Below, one piece after another: positions 42,979 through 51,415 of a DNA stretch of 51,442 nucleotides. The notes below the pieces were generated by a model. It was not told where the DNA came from, did no database searches, and saw only the letters and a program-made list of their open reading frames with translations. Both the position numbers and the translations under genes were made by a program. The DNA comes from Salinicola salarius (GTDB taxonomy: Bacteria > Pseudomonadota > Gammaproteobacteria > Pseudomonadales > Halomonadaceae), in assembly GCF_002179555.1 (NCBI RefSeq), contig NZ_NHOU01000019.1:17695-69136 (forward strand). Direction: 5' to 3'. Each line of letters opens with the position of its first letter. The stretch's first letter is position 1.

Positions 42979-43891
42979 GGCCCGGCACGGACGAGTCCGG
43001 CTGGCCCCGGTGACGCTTGAACAGTATCAGCCAGAGCGCGAACCCGATGAGCAACCCGCCGACGGCATGGGCCCAGCCGACCTGCTCGCCGAGGAACAGC
43101 GTTCCCCACAACACCCCGAACATCGGCACCAGCATGGTGACCGTCAGCGGCTTGATCGGCCCCAGCTCTTCGACGAGCCGGAAATAGAGCAGGTAGGCGA
43201 AAGAGGTGCAGGCAAGGCCCAGCGCCGCGACGGCCCACCAGACGTTGGCCGAGGTCCAGCTGCGGGCGCTGTCGTCCAGCCATAGCTGCGCGGCCATGAA
43301 AGGGCCCAGCAGCAGCGTGGCGCCAAGCTGCGATCCCAGGGCGATCAGGCGGGAGTCGAGGCCGCCTCGCTGCGCGATCCAGCCTTTCACCAGGAACCCG
43401 CTGAGTCCGTAGCAGCTGGCCGCCACCAGGCAGGCGGCAGCGCCGATCAGCAGTCCGCCGCTGATCGCCACCGGGCCGGTGCCCACCAGTACGCCGACGC
43501 CAAGCATTCCCGCCGCAACCCCGATCAGACGGTCTCGCGTCAGCTGTTCATGAAAATGGATGGCGCCGATGACGACGCCCATCAACGGCGTCGAGGCGTT
43601 GAGCATCGCTGAATAGCCGGCGGGTAGATACTGCGCCGCGATGCAGAACATGGCGAACGGGATGCCGGAGTTGATCATGCCGATCGCCAATGTTGCCTTG
43701 AACTTGCCGTCGAAGCGCCAGCTCGTGCGCAGGAGAGCCAGGATCATTACCAGCCCCAGCGTCCCGAGGAACACCCGAAAGAAGGCGGTAGGAAAGGCGC
43801 CTAGCGCTGGCGTTGCGATACGCATGAACAGAAAGCTGGCGCCCCACAGTGCGGAAAGCAGCAGCAGGCGACCAAGCGATGATAACGGCAT
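42920..43891 (-). CDS. EamA/DMT-family metabolite transporter
   Basis: The 323-residue protein has about ten hydrophobic helices arranged as two EamA repeats: LLLLSALWGASFLFMRIATP starts the first, and CYGLSGFLVKGW the second. DMT transporters export amino acids, drugs or metabolites; the substrate is not predictable. The start at 43891 is chosen because GGAG lies 11 nt upstream and the hydrophobic core begins just after; starts at 44065 or 43942 would add a non-conserved tail. It is convergent with rsmJ, overlapping by 59 nt. The short hydrophilic C-terminus is low complexity. Confidence 0.88.
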   Translation of the reverse strand: MPLSSLGRLLLLSALWGASFLFMRIATPALGAFPTAFFRVFLGTLGLVMILALLRTSWRFDGKFKATLAIGMINSGIPFAMFCIAAQYLPAGYSAMLNASTPLMGVVIGAIHFHEQLTRDRLIGVAAGMLGVGVLVGTGPVAISGGLLIGAAACLVAASCYGLSGFLVKGWIAQRGGLDSRLIALGSQLGATLLLGPFMAAQLWLDDSARSWTSANVWWAVAALGLACTSFAYLLYFRLVEELGPIKPLTVTMLVPMFGVLWGTLFLGEQVGWAHAVGGLLIGFALWLILFKRHRGQPDSSVPGLNPSGNDARRDRNDSSSPR

Positions 43892-44123
43892 GTCGAGAGA
43901 GTCTCCGAATGTGATCGCGGCTAGCGTAAACGGGTTGTCCATCGATGTCTGGTCGTTTTCGGCATTGGCGTCTGCAATGGGAGCGTGATCGGGTTTGCCG
44001 ACATGGCGCGATCGGAGAGCGGTCCATTGTCGACCGGCGGATTTTGTCGAGATCCCGCAAGACAACTATGCTCAAGGATCAGCGGAACGACTCTGCTGCA
44101 ATAACCGCGATCAAGGAGCCGAG

Positions 44124-44375
44124 ATGTACGAAGATCAAGTGAAAGGACGCACCGAAGAACTCAAGGGCCATGCTCAGGAAGCTGTCGGCAGCTTTACCGA
44201 AGATGACGATCTGCGTCACGAGGGCAAGGCGCGCCGGACTGCAGGGAAGTTGCAGGCCAATTACGGCGAGAAGCTCGACGAAGTCCGTGAAGCTACCGTC
44301 AAGAACCCGATCAGCGCGTTGGCGATTGCTGGCGGCGTAGGCGTCTTTCTGGGGATTCTTCTCGGTCGGCGTTGA
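44124..44375 (+). CDS. CsbD-family stress protein with a membrane tail
   Basis: The 83-residue protein begins with the CsbD pattern QVKGRTEELKGHAQEAVGS, followed by HEGKARRTAGKLQANYGE. It ends in a glycine-rich hydrophobic helix (about 61-83, NPISALAIAGG...LLGRR) with a positive tail. Most CsbD proteins lack this segment; it looks like the C-terminal anchor of DUF883 proteins such as the one at 26506. CsbD-like proteins are induced by general stress. AAGGAG is 5 nt before the ATG. It is monocistronic with a terminator 26 nt downstream. Confidence 0.88.
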   Translation: MYEDQVKGRTEELKGHAQEAVGSFTEDDDLRHEGKARRTAGKLQANYGEKLDEVREATVKNPISALAIAGGVGVFLGILLGRR

Positions 44376-44719
44376 TAGGTGACATGTTCCTTGTCCCTCT
44401 CGACCCCGGTATCAGGCCGGGGTCGTTATTTTTGCTGGGGCCGGGAGCTGCGCGGGCCGTCATCTCATGCCACTCAGCGACTCTCGGTTCGATGGTGGCG
44501 AACCTGATCTGGCTTCGGTTGAGATTTGACGCGAAAAACTCTTGAGGCCAGTCTCTGACGAGGTCATCATCTGCGGCCTCTTGCCGGTCCCGATGGATCG
44601 GGAGGGGGACCAAGACCGGGGTGGCATCGGGTCGGGGTGCGCTGAATCTTGAAAGGTTAGTTGCCCACTACCGATAAGACCTTATCACTGTTGACTTTTC
44701 CCGATCTGGAAGCGAATTC
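44376..44719. other. Intergenic gap before the carboxynorspermidine genes
   Basis: It contains the csbD terminator (44401-44433) and then about 290 bp without a supported gene; the short minus-strand frame here has no family features. The promoter of the polyamine pair should lie at its right end. Confidence 0.5.
44401..44433 (+). terminator. Terminator of the CsbD gene
   Basis: CGACCCCGG (44401-44409) and CCGGGGTCG (44417-44425) form a perfect 9-bp stem with loop TATCAGG, followed by TTATTTTT. Confidence 0.9.
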
Positions 44720-45919
44720 ATGAGCAAAGTCCTGATTGTTGGTGCCGGCGGCGTCGGTGGTGTCGTGACCCATAAGTGCGCGCAGCATCCCGAGGTGTTC
44801 AGCGAGATCTGTCTTGCCAGCCGCAACGAAGCCAAGTGCAAGGCGATCGCCGAGCAGTTGCCGCGTCCGATCCAGACCGCCCAGGTCGATGCCGACAGCG
44901 TCGAAGCCCTGGTCGCGCTGATCGAGTCGTTCAAGCCGGACATTCTGATCCATGTGGCCCTGCCGTATCAGGACCTGACCATCATGGAAGCCTGCCTGCA
45001 GACCGGCGTGCCGTACCTGGATACCGCCAACTACGAACACCCGGACGAGGCCAAGTTCGAGTACAAGGAGCAGTGGGCGTTCCAGGATCGTTATGCCAAG
45101 GCGGGCGCGATGGCCACGCTGGGCTGCGGCTTCGATCCGGGCATGACCAACATCTACTGCGCCTATGGCCAGAAGAACCTGTTCGACGAGATCCACCGCA
45201 TCGACATCCTGGATGCCAACGGTGGCGATCACGGCTATCCGTTCGCGACCAACTTCAACCCGGAAATCAACATTCGCGAGATCACTGCGAACGGACGTTA
45301 CTGGGAGAAGGGCGAATGGGTCGAGACCGCGCCACTGGCCGAGAAGCGCAAGTTCGACTTCGACGGTATCGGCGAGAAGGATCTTTACCTGCTTTATCAC
45401 GAAGAGCTCGAGTCGCTGTCCCAGAACATCAAGGGACTGGAACGCATTCGGTTCTGGATGACCTTTTCCGAGAAGTACATCACGCATCTGAAGGTGCTCG
45501 AAAATGTCGGCATGACCAGCATCGAACCGATCAAGGTCGATGGCGTCGAGATCTCTCCGCTGCAGTTCCTCAAGCAGGTACTGCCGGACCCGGCCTCGCT
45601 CGGCCCGCGCACCAAGGGCAAGACCAACATCGGCGTCATCCTCGATGGCATCAAGGATGGCAAGCGTCGCAAGGTATACATCTACAATATCTGCGATCAC
45701 GAGAAGTGCTACGAGGAAGTCAAATCCCAGGCGATCTCCTACACCACCGGCGTGCCGGCGGTGACGGGCGCAATGCTGATGCTGCAAGGCATCTGGAAAG
45801 GCGAGGGCGTGTTCAACGTCGAACAGCTCGATCCCAACCCGTTCATGGAGCGCATCGGCGAGATGGGGCTGCCGTGGCAGATGGTCGAGCTCGATCCCGA
45901 CCAGGACCCGCTGGCCTGA
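44720..45919 (+). CDS. Carboxynorspermidine/carboxyspermidine dehydrogenase
   Basis: The 399-residue protein belongs to the saccharopine-dehydrogenase-like family and reductively joins putrescine or diaminopropane with aspartate semialdehyde. It has an NADPH-binding start KVLIVGAGGVGGVVTHKC and the conserved GCGFDPGMTNIYCAYGQK. The neighbouring carboxynorspermidine decarboxylase gene (7-nt gap) fixes the pathway, the alternative aspartate-semialdehyde route to spermidine. The N-terminal half is the Rossmann fold and the C-terminal half the substrate domain. A minus-strand frame over the same DNA is a shadow. Confidence 0.93.
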   Translation: MSKVLIVGAGGVGGVVTHKCAQHPEVFSEICLASRNEAKCKAIAEQLPRPIQTAQVDADSVEALVALIESFKPDILIHVALPYQDLTIMEACLQTGVPYLDTANYEHPDEAKFEYKEQWAFQDRYAKAGAMATLGCGFDPGMTNIYCAYGQKNLFDEIHRIDILDANGGDHGYPFATNFNPEINIREITANGRYWEKGEWVETAPLAEKRKFDFDGIGEKDLYLLYHEELESLSQNIKGLERIRFWMTFSEKYITHLKVLENVGMTSIEPIKVDGVEISPLQFLKQVLPDPASLGPRTKGKTNIGVILDGIKDGKRRKVYIYNICDHEKCYEEVKSQAISYTTGVPAVTGAMLMLQGIWKGEGVFNVEQLDPNPFMERIGEMGLPWQMVELDPDQDPLA

Positions 45920-45926
45920 GCGCGCG

Positions 45927-47099
45927 ATGACTGATATTTCCTCCAAGGCCGAAGGCTATCCCTTCGACATCAGCGCTAGCCCGTCGCCGGCCTACGTGGT
46001 CGACGACGCCCTGTTGCGTCGCAATCTGGAGCTGCTGGGCCGCGTGCAGGCCGACAGTGGCGCCAAGATCCTGCTGGCGCTGAAGGGGTTCGCCATGTGG
46101 AACACCTTCCCGCTGGTCAGCCAGTATCTGGTCGGGACCACCGCCAGCGGGCAGGACGAGGCCCGCCTCGGCGCCGAGACGTTCGGCGGCGAGGTGCATG
46201 TCTATTCTCCGGCGTTTACCGCGCCGGAGATGGACGTGGTGCTGCGCTACGCCGATCACCTCAGCTTCAATTCGCCGCGCCAGTGGCGTCATTTTCGTGA
46301 AACCGTGAAAGCGGCCCCGCGCAAGGTATCGTGCGGGCTGCGCGTCAATCCCGAGCATTCCACCGGTGAGGTTGCGCTCTACGACCCCTGTGCAGCGGGC
46401 TCGCGCCTGGGCACGCGGGCGGCGGATCTGGCCCCGGAAGATCTCGCAGGGCTGGAGGGGCTGCATTTTCACGCGCTGTGCGAGCAGAACAGCGATGCGC
46501 TGGAAGAGACGCTGGCGGCGTTCGAGACCAGGTTCGGGCAGTATCTGGGCGGGCTTCGCTGGGTAAACTTCGGCGGCGGCCACCACATCACGCGTGCCGA
46601 CTACGATGTGGAGCGGCTGATACGGGTGATTCGCGAGTTCCGGTCGCGCTACCCGCATCTGGAGGTCTACCTCGAGCCGGGTGAAGCGATCGCGCTGAAT
46701 ACCGGCTATCTCGTCTGCACCGTGCTGGATATCGTCGAGAACGATGGCCCCATCGCGATTCTGGACACCTCGGCGACGGCACACATGCCCGACGTGCTGG
46801 AGATGCCGTATCGGCCCGAAATCATCGGCGCCGCCAAACCTGGCGAGAAGGCATACACCTATCGCCTGGGCGGCACGACCTGCCTGGCCGGCGACGTGAT
46901 CGGCGACTACGCATTCGATGCGCCGCTCGAGATTGGCGATCGCCTGGTCTTCACCGACATGGCGCACTACACCATGGTCAAGACCACGACGTTCAACGGC
47001 ATCCGGCTGCCGTCGATCTGCCGGATCGACGAAGAGAGCCGGGAAGTCCGCACGGTCAAGACCTTCGGCTACGTGGACTATATGCAGCGGCTGAGTTGA
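45927..47099 (+). CDS. nspC: Carboxynorspermidine decarboxylase
   Basis: The 390-residue PLP enzyme, of the alanine-racemase-fold type, decarboxylates carboxy(nor)spermidine to (nor)spermidine. PLP-Lys is Lys53 in ILLALKGFAMW. The conserved GGHHI, LEPGEA and the later GTTCLAGDVIGDY provide phosphate and substrate contacts (Cys in TTCLAGD is the family active-site cysteine of the partner subunit). It starts 7 nt after the dehydrogenase stop, so they form one operon closed by a strong terminator. Product specificity (spermidine or norspermidine) is not readable. Confidence 0.94.
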   Translation: MTDISSKAEGYPFDISASPSPAYVVDDALLRRNLELLGRVQADSGAKILLALKGFAMWNTFPLVSQYLVGTTASGQDEARLGAETFGGEVHVYSPAFTAPEMDVVLRYADHLSFNSPRQWRHFRETVKAAPRKVSCGLRVNPEHSTGEVALYDPCAAGSRLGTRAADLAPEDLAGLEGLHFHALCEQNSDALEETLAAFETRFGQYLGGLRWVNFGGGHHITRADYDVERLIRVIREFRSRYPHLEVYLEPGEAIALNTGYLVCTVLDIVENDGPIAILDTSATAHMPDVLEMPYRPEIIGAAKPGEKAYTYRLGGTTCLAGDVIGDYAFDAPLEIGDRLVFTDMAHYTMVKTTTFNGIRLPSICRIDEESREVRTVKTFGYVDYMQRLS

Positions 47100-47125
47100 G
47101 TTCATAGGGAAGGTTCGTGCCTTCG

Positions 47126-47156
47126 ACGCCCCGCATTTGCAATGCGGGGCGTTTTT
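47126..47156 (+). terminator. Terminator of the polyamine operon
   Basis: ACGCCCCGCATT (47126-47137) and AATGCGGGGCGT (47141-47152) form a perfect 12-bp stem with a 3-nt loop, followed by TTTT. It is 26 nt past the nspC stop and close to the convergent LysR gene end (47162), for which it may also serve. Confidence 0.93.
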
Positions 47157-47161
47157 CATAG

Positions 47162-48097
47162 CTAGACGGGTGTCGGCTGCTCCGGTGAAATCTGCCGGGA
47201 AGACTGGTACTGCGTGATGATATCCAGCAGTTCCTGGCCGAAGCTTGGAAGAACATGATCTTCGCGGATCAGCACGCTGCGTTCCCGATAAGCCCAGGCG
47301 TCGCTCAAGTGGCGCACGCTCAGTCGCATGTGGTCCCGATAACGCAAGGCACAGGATTCGGGGAGAATTCCGACGCCGACGCCAGCCTCGATCATGCGGC
47401 ACGCCGATTCGAAACCGAACACCTGGATCCTGACCGGCAGCGGCTTACCGAACTCCAGCGCCTTGCTTTCCAGGTAGTGGAAGAGCGTGCTGCCTTCATG
47501 CAGCGTGACATGCGGGTAGTCCAGGGCGTCTTCGTAGGTGATCTCCTCTCGCTCAGCCAAAGGATGATCGAGCGGGGTCGCCAGTACCAGCCTGTCCCGG
47601 CTGAACGGCAGGGTCTTCAGCCGGGAAGGCACGTCGACACCGACCATGATGCCGAGAATGCCCATGTCGGCGGTGCCATCGAGAACGCCGCGAATGATGT
47701 CGTTGGTCAGACGCTCCTGCAGGTCCACGGTGATACCGGGGCGTGACGCGAGGAAATCGGCGAGCACCTCTGGCATGAACTCGATGACGGCTGTCGTGTT
47801 GGCGAATATCCGCAGGTGGCCGATGGCATCGCTGGCGTAGCCGGAAAATTCGCTCTTGACGCGCTCGACCTGCCGCAGAATGAGGCGCGCGTGTTGCAGC
47901 AGTCGCTCGCCGGCGGGCGTCAGTTCGACCCCCTGGCTGCTGCGATAGAACAGCCGGCTTTCCAGTTGCGCCTCGAGCGACTTGATGCGGCCGCTGACCG
48001 CTGCCGTCGAGAGATGCGCGCGCTGGGCGCCTGCCGTCAGGCTGTTCTCTTCGGCGACATGGACGAAGATGCGCAGATCGGCAAGATCGAAATGCAT
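47162..48097 (-). CDS. LysR-family transcriptional regulator
   Basis: The 311-residue protein has the N-terminal winged helix (FDLADLRIFVHVAEENSLTAGA, then STAAVSGRIKSLEAQLESRLFYR) and a two-lobe substrate-binding domain (about 95-300). The target and effector are unknown. The start at 48097 has AAGGA about 9 nt upstream; longer readings run into the MerR gene. It converges on the polyamine operon, so regulation of those genes is possible but not shown. It lies 13 nt downstream of the MerR gene in the same direction and may be cotranscribed with it. Confidence 0.92.
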   Translation of the reverse strand: MHFDLADLRIFVHVAEENSLTAGAQRAHLSTAAVSGRIKSLEAQLESRLFYRSSQGVELTPAGERLLQHARLILRQVERVKSEFSGYASDAIGHLRIFANTTAVIEFMPEVLADFLASRPGITVDLQERLTNDIIRGVLDGTADMGILGIMVGVDVPSRLKTLPFSRDRLVLATPLDHPLAEREEITYEDALDYPHVTLHEGSTLFHYLESKALEFGKPLPVRIQVFGFESACRMIEAGVGVGILPESCALRYRDHMRLSVRHLSDAWAYRERSVLIREDHVLPSFGQELLDIITQYQSSRQISPEQPTPV

Positions 48098-48110
48098 GGG
48101 GCGGGTTCCT

Positions 48111-48542
48111 TCAGCGCTCGGTAGGTCGCGACAGCGACTCGATGATCTTGCACTCTCCGATGGTCTCGGCCCGACAGGCTCCTTCCAGACGATCCAGCTC
48201 CTGCTCCAGCGCCTGGAGATCCCGAATGCGGTCGCGGACATGCTCGCGCTGTTGATGGATGATGGCATCCACCTGGTGGCAGGGAGCCTCGCGTTCATCC
48301 GAGAGCCGCAGCAGCGCTTTGACGTCGTCGAGCCCCAGCCCCAGGTGACGACAGCGCCTGATGAAGCGCAGACGATCTCGTTCGACCGACGAGTAGAGTC
48401 GATAGCCCGAGGCCGTACGCCTGGCGGCGGGCAGTAGATCTGCCTTCTCGTAGTAACGGATGGTGACTGCTTTCACACCGGTCAGCCTGGCAAGCTGGCC
48501 GATCGTGTAGGGCTCGGACGAAGTGGCGCAGGCACGATTCAT
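48111..48542 (-). CDS. MerR-family metal-responsive regulator (CadR/PbrR-like)
   Basis: The 143-residue protein has the MerR helix-turn-helix (YTIGQLARLTGVKAVTIRYY), a long dimerisation helix, and cysteines Cys88, Cys123 and Cys131. The spacing (34 residues, then 7) is close to that of the Cd/Pb sensors CadR and PbrR, so it probably senses Cd, Pb or Zn. It is divergent from the CDF efflux gene with 61 bp between them. The shared region holds a MerR-type operator, so it should activate the efflux gene and repress itself. Confidence 0.9.
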   Translation of the reverse strand: MNRACATSSEPYTIGQLARLTGVKAVTIRYYEKADLLPAARRTASGYRLYSSVERDRLRFIRRCRHLGLGLDDVKALLRLSDEREAPCHQVDAIIHQQREHVRDRIRDLQALEQELDRLEGACRAETIGECKIIESLSRPTER

Positions 48543-48546
48543 CGGC

Positions 48547-48578
48547 TTGACTCTATAGCAACTATAACCCCGATCCTA
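48547..48578 (+). promoter_or_regulatory. MerR-type operator/promoter of the metal-efflux gene
   Basis: TTGACT at 48547-48552 is followed by CTATAGCAACTATA and the hexamer ATCCTA at 48573-48578, giving an over-long 20-nt spacer. This is typical of MerR-activated promoters; the ACTCTATAG-ACTA dyad is like that of PbrR/CadR promoters. It lies immediately before the MerR start codon on the other strand. Confidence 0.8.
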
Positions 48579-48603
48579 ACAGATGGAGCGAACGGGGAGT
48601 GTA

Positions 48604-49305
48604 ATGATGGATGCCTGCTGCGAAAACAAATCCGGTGAACTGGCTCTGTTGCGTGAGCGCCAGGCAAAGGTGCTTTACGTCGTGCTGGCGATCAACGGGA
48701 TCATGTTTCTGTTCGAATTCATCGCCGGCTGGGTCATCGGCTCGACGGCCCTGCTGGGGGACTCGCTCGATATGTTCGGCGATACCACCGTCTACGCGCT
48801 GACGCTGTATACGCTACATCGCAGCAACCGGGAGAGAGCGGCAGCCAGCCTGGTGAAGGGCGGCTTCATGCTGATATTCGGTGTCGCCGTGATCGGCGAG
48901 GCCGTCTACAAGAGCGTGGCGGGTGCCGCACCCACCGCCGAAGCGATGGGCATCGTCGGGCTGATCGCGCTGATGGCGAACAGCATTTGCTTCCTGATGC
49001 TCTATCGCTTTCGTAGTGACGACATCAACATGCGTTCGACCTGGCTTTGCTCGCGCAACGACCTGATCGCCAACACGGGCGTGATCATTGCGGCGGTGCT
49101 GGTCGGTGCAACCCAGACACGCTGGCCGGACGTGGTGATCGGCATGATCATTGCCGGGTTGTTCCTGCATTCCGCGTGGCGGGTGCTTGGCGAGGCATCA
49201 CGAGAGTGGCGTGGATCCGATCCTCGTGCGATCAAGGCGGGAGATGAGGGGAGCGAATCAGTCGAAAAACACGATACCTGTCAGCAGTCGTCGTGCTGTC
49301 GCTGA
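48604..49305 (+). CDS. Cation diffusion facilitator (Zn/Cd/Co-type) transporter
   Basis: The 233-residue membrane protein has about six helices with the CDF metal-site motifs GDSLDMFGDT (helix II) and SRNDLIANTG (helix V); it lacks a long cytoplasmic C-terminal domain, so it is a short form. Cys clusters at both ends (DACCEN and CQQSSCC) could bind metal. The start at 48604 has GGGGAG 6 nt upstream; an ATG at 48607 is adjacent. It is controlled by the divergent MerR gene. It exports divalent metals against a proton gradient. Confidence 0.9.
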   Translation: MMDACCENKSGELALLRERQAKVLYVVLAINGIMFLFEFIAGWVIGSTALLGDSLDMFGDTTVYALTLYTLHRSNRERAAASLVKGGFMLIFGVAVIGEAVYKSVAGAAPTAEAMGIVGLIALMANSICFLMLYRFRSDDINMRSTWLCSRNDLIANTGVIIAAVLVGATQTRWPDVVIGMIIAGLFLHSAWRVLGEASREWRGSDPRAIKAGDEGSESVEKHDTCQQSSCCR

Positions 49306-49509
49306 CAATTGGTTTGGATTGCGCCTGGTAACGACAGGAGATTCTCGCGAAGGCGGATTTCCCCAATTGGATTAATGGCGCGGCTCAGCCGATACCATGA
49401 GTCCGGCCAGTCTATTTTACGGTTTCATGGGCATGGTGTCGTGATTGATTGCCTTGAAGTGGGTAATGGCTAAATCTTGGCATACGGCTTGCGACCCACG
49501 AGGGCTGCC

Positions 49510-50511
49510 ATGAGACTACTGCTCCACCCCGGACACGCGAAGTGCGGTTCGACCAGCATACAGCGTTCGCTCATTGCCAATCGCCAGGTATTGGCGGATC
49601 ACCGTGTCGTCGTGCCGGATCCTCAGTTGCGCTTGCCCGGCGAGGCAGGGTTCGATTCTCAGGGCGAAACGCCGCGGGAGTTCTTTCGCCGGCTGATGGA
49701 ACTCGGCGATATCGGGCCCCTTGAAGCACGCTTGCGGGCCTGGCGGGAGTCGCCATCGTGGCCGGACGCGACGTTCGTGATTTCCGCGGAAAATCTGATC
49801 AATCATCTGATGGGACCGATCGGAGAGCGTATCCACCGTGCACTTGCCGACTACTTCGATGTCGTCCAGGTGATCTATTACATCCGTCGCCAGGACGACT
49901 ATCTTCTTTCCGCCTGGCAGCAGTGGGGTTTCAAGGAGGGCAAGACATTCGCGGAATACAGCCAGGAGGCGTTGCGTCGCGCCAATCCGCACTATCTGGC
50001 GGTCGGGCAGGCCTTCGGCAAGCTCTACGGCGCGGATAGTGTCACGATAAGACCAGTGCTGCCGGAGGCGTTGCGCGGCGGTGAGCTACTGCAGGACTTT
50101 TTCGGCCGTCTGGTCGATGACCCGTCCACATTGTCGTTCGATCAGGCCCGTAGCAACCTCAGCTTGAATCCCTTTCTCTGCGAGGTGCTCGCTGGGCGAA
50201 AAACGCTCTTTCGGGATATCCACGACGACAGTCTGAAACAACGGCTGATCAGGACGTTCGGCGCCGACAGCGAGTTGTTCCAGAGGGAGGCCTCCTTCAT
50301 GGATCCCGCGTTGGCGAGGCATATCATGGCGCATCATCGGGAAGAGAATCTTCGCCTTCAGAAGCATTTCTTCCCGCACGTGTCATTCGAGAAGGTGTTC
50401 GGCGGTCGCGAGCAGGATGGCCCGGGCGACGATGAGCGGCTGCGGATATCGCGGGAGCGAGCAGGACAGCTGCAAAAGCGTGTGATCTGGGATCTACTGG
50501 AACGGTTGTAA
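49510..50511 (+). CDS. Sulfotransferase-like protein
   Basis: The 333-residue protein begins with HPGHAKCGSTSIQRSL, a P-loop-like 5'-phosphosulfate-binding motif (Lys11, Ser14, Thr15) as in PAPS-dependent sulfotransferases. The next clear feature is VQVIYYIRRQDDYLLSAWQQW, resembling the 3'-phosphate-binding RxxxDxxxS region (Arg/Ser). The C-terminal 130 residues have no recognised motif. The start at 49510 is chosen because the family motif starts just after; the longer reading from 49477 has no extra similarity. The acceptor is unknown; no sulfation genes are nearby. Confidence 0.75.
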   Translation: MRLLLHPGHAKCGSTSIQRSLIANRQVLADHRVVVPDPQLRLPGEAGFDSQGETPREFFRRLMELGDIGPLEARLRAWRESPSWPDATFVISAENLINHLMGPIGERIHRALADYFDVVQVIYYIRRQDDYLLSAWQQWGFKEGKTFAEYSQEALRRANPHYLAVGQAFGKLYGADSVTIRPVLPEALRGGELLQDFFGRLVDDPSTLSFDQARSNLSLNPFLCEVLAGRKTLFRDIHDDSLKQRLIRTFGADSELFQREASFMDPALARHIMAHHREENLRLQKHFFPHVSFEKVFGGREQDGPGDDERLRISRERAGQLQKRVIWDLLERL

Positions 50512-50533
50512 TCGAATCCCGAAACGCCAAGGA

Positions 50534-50549
50534 CTCCGCCCTGACGGAG
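50534..50549 (-). terminator. Possible bidirectional terminator between sulfotransferase and DksA-like genes
   Basis: CTCCG-CCCTGA-CGGAG stem-loop (5 bp) in the convergent gap. No clear T-run follows on either side, so confidence is low. Confidence 0.3.
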
Positions 50550-50561
50550 GGTTACGCTCGG

Positions 50562-50831
50562 CTAGCGCAGCTGGCTGTCTTTGCTACCGCGGCGATTGTA
50601 GTTGGCACGATGGGTCTGGTGGCGGTCCGCTTCGCTCTGACAGGCGATGCATAGCCGAACGCCAGGTACTGCCTGACGACGCGCCTCCGGGATCGGGGCT
50701 TCGCACTCTTCACAGATCGCCAGGCTCGGACCCTGGCCGCGGAGCCGCTGGCGGGCTTCCTGAATACCGTCTTCGACGGTGCTGTCGATTTGCTCCTGCA
50801 CTGCGCCATCTTTTGCCCAGCCGCTAGCCAT
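50562..50831 (-). CDS. DksA/TraR-type zinc-finger protein
   Basis: The 89-residue protein has a helical N-terminal part and the four-cysteine zinc finger CEECEAPIPEARRQAVPGVR then CIAC (Cys40, Cys43, Cys61, Cys64). It is the short form (YbiI-like), without the long coiled coil of DksA, so it probably does not reach into the RNA polymerase channel in the same way. Binding to RNA polymerase and a ppGpp-independent role are family-level possibilities. It is monocistronic. Confidence 0.9.
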   Translation of the reverse strand: MASGWAKDGAVQEQIDSTVEDGIQEARQRLRGQGPSLAICEECEAPIPEARRQAVPGVRLCIACQSEADRHQTHRANYNRRGSKDSQLR

Positions 50832-50941
50832 GGATGCTCTCCTTTTGAAACCTGTCGGTACGCTCTGGTCTCATCGAGCAGGGCGGCAGAGGGTCATGTC
50901 TCGCAAGGCCGCCATGATATTGCCTGCGCGAGCGCCGAGAA

Positions 50942-51415
50942 TCAGTCGAAGTCGACGAACTCATGGGTCGCCCGAGTGGCATGCTGGTGCGGCGTCTCAT
51001 GTACACAGATGACGCGACACTTGGCAACGTGCGTCACCTTGTGCGATACGCTGCCGATCATCAGGCCTTTGAACTGTCCTACGCCACGGCTGCCCATCAC
51101 GATGGCATCGACGCCCAGCCGTTCGGCTTCGGAGACGATGACGCGCGCTGGCGACCCCTGCTTGATGAGGAGATCGAATTCGCCGTTATAGCCGGGGAAG
51201 GAGGGGAGGGTATCCAGCGCGGCATCGAGAATGGCACGGCCTTCCCGATTGGCAGTCTCTACCGAGGCAGCCTTGATCGCCGCTTCGACACTCAATAATT
51301 CGGCGTCGTGCAGCTGTGGGTAGGGATCGCGAACGTTCAACAGGTACAGCTTCCCCTGTACCGGTGCCGCCAACTGGCAGGCGACGTTGAGCGCGATGTG
51401 GGAGTCCTCGGGTAA
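50942..51415 (-). CDS. Universal stress protein (UspA family), 5' end broken near the window edge
   Basis: The readable product has the UspA nucleotide-binding fold: PEDSHIALNVACQL at the start, GSPARVIVSEAERLGVDAIV, and the ATP-binding loop GSRGVGQFKGLMIGSVSHKV. The expected first strand (ILVAVD-type) is missing: reading back past LPEDS the frame meets TAG at 51416-51418, and the last 27 nt encode no UspA sequence. The gene is therefore either truncated by an insertion or broken at a contig edge. Internal starts such as TTG 51373 would give a protein without the first strand, unlikely to fold normally. Confidence 0.7.
   Translation of the reverse strand, partial: LPEDSHIALNVACQLAAPVQGKLYLLNVRDPYPQLHDAELLSVEAAIKAASVETANREGRAILDAALDTLPSFPGYNGEFDLLIKQGSPARVIVSEAERLGVDAIVMGSRGVGQFKGLMIGSVSHKVTHVAKCRVICVHETPHQHATRATHEFVDFD

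Noticed and set aside
44311-44613. 100-residue minus-strand frame overlapping the CsbD terminator
   Set aside because: It runs through the csbD gene and its terminator, with no domain or site.
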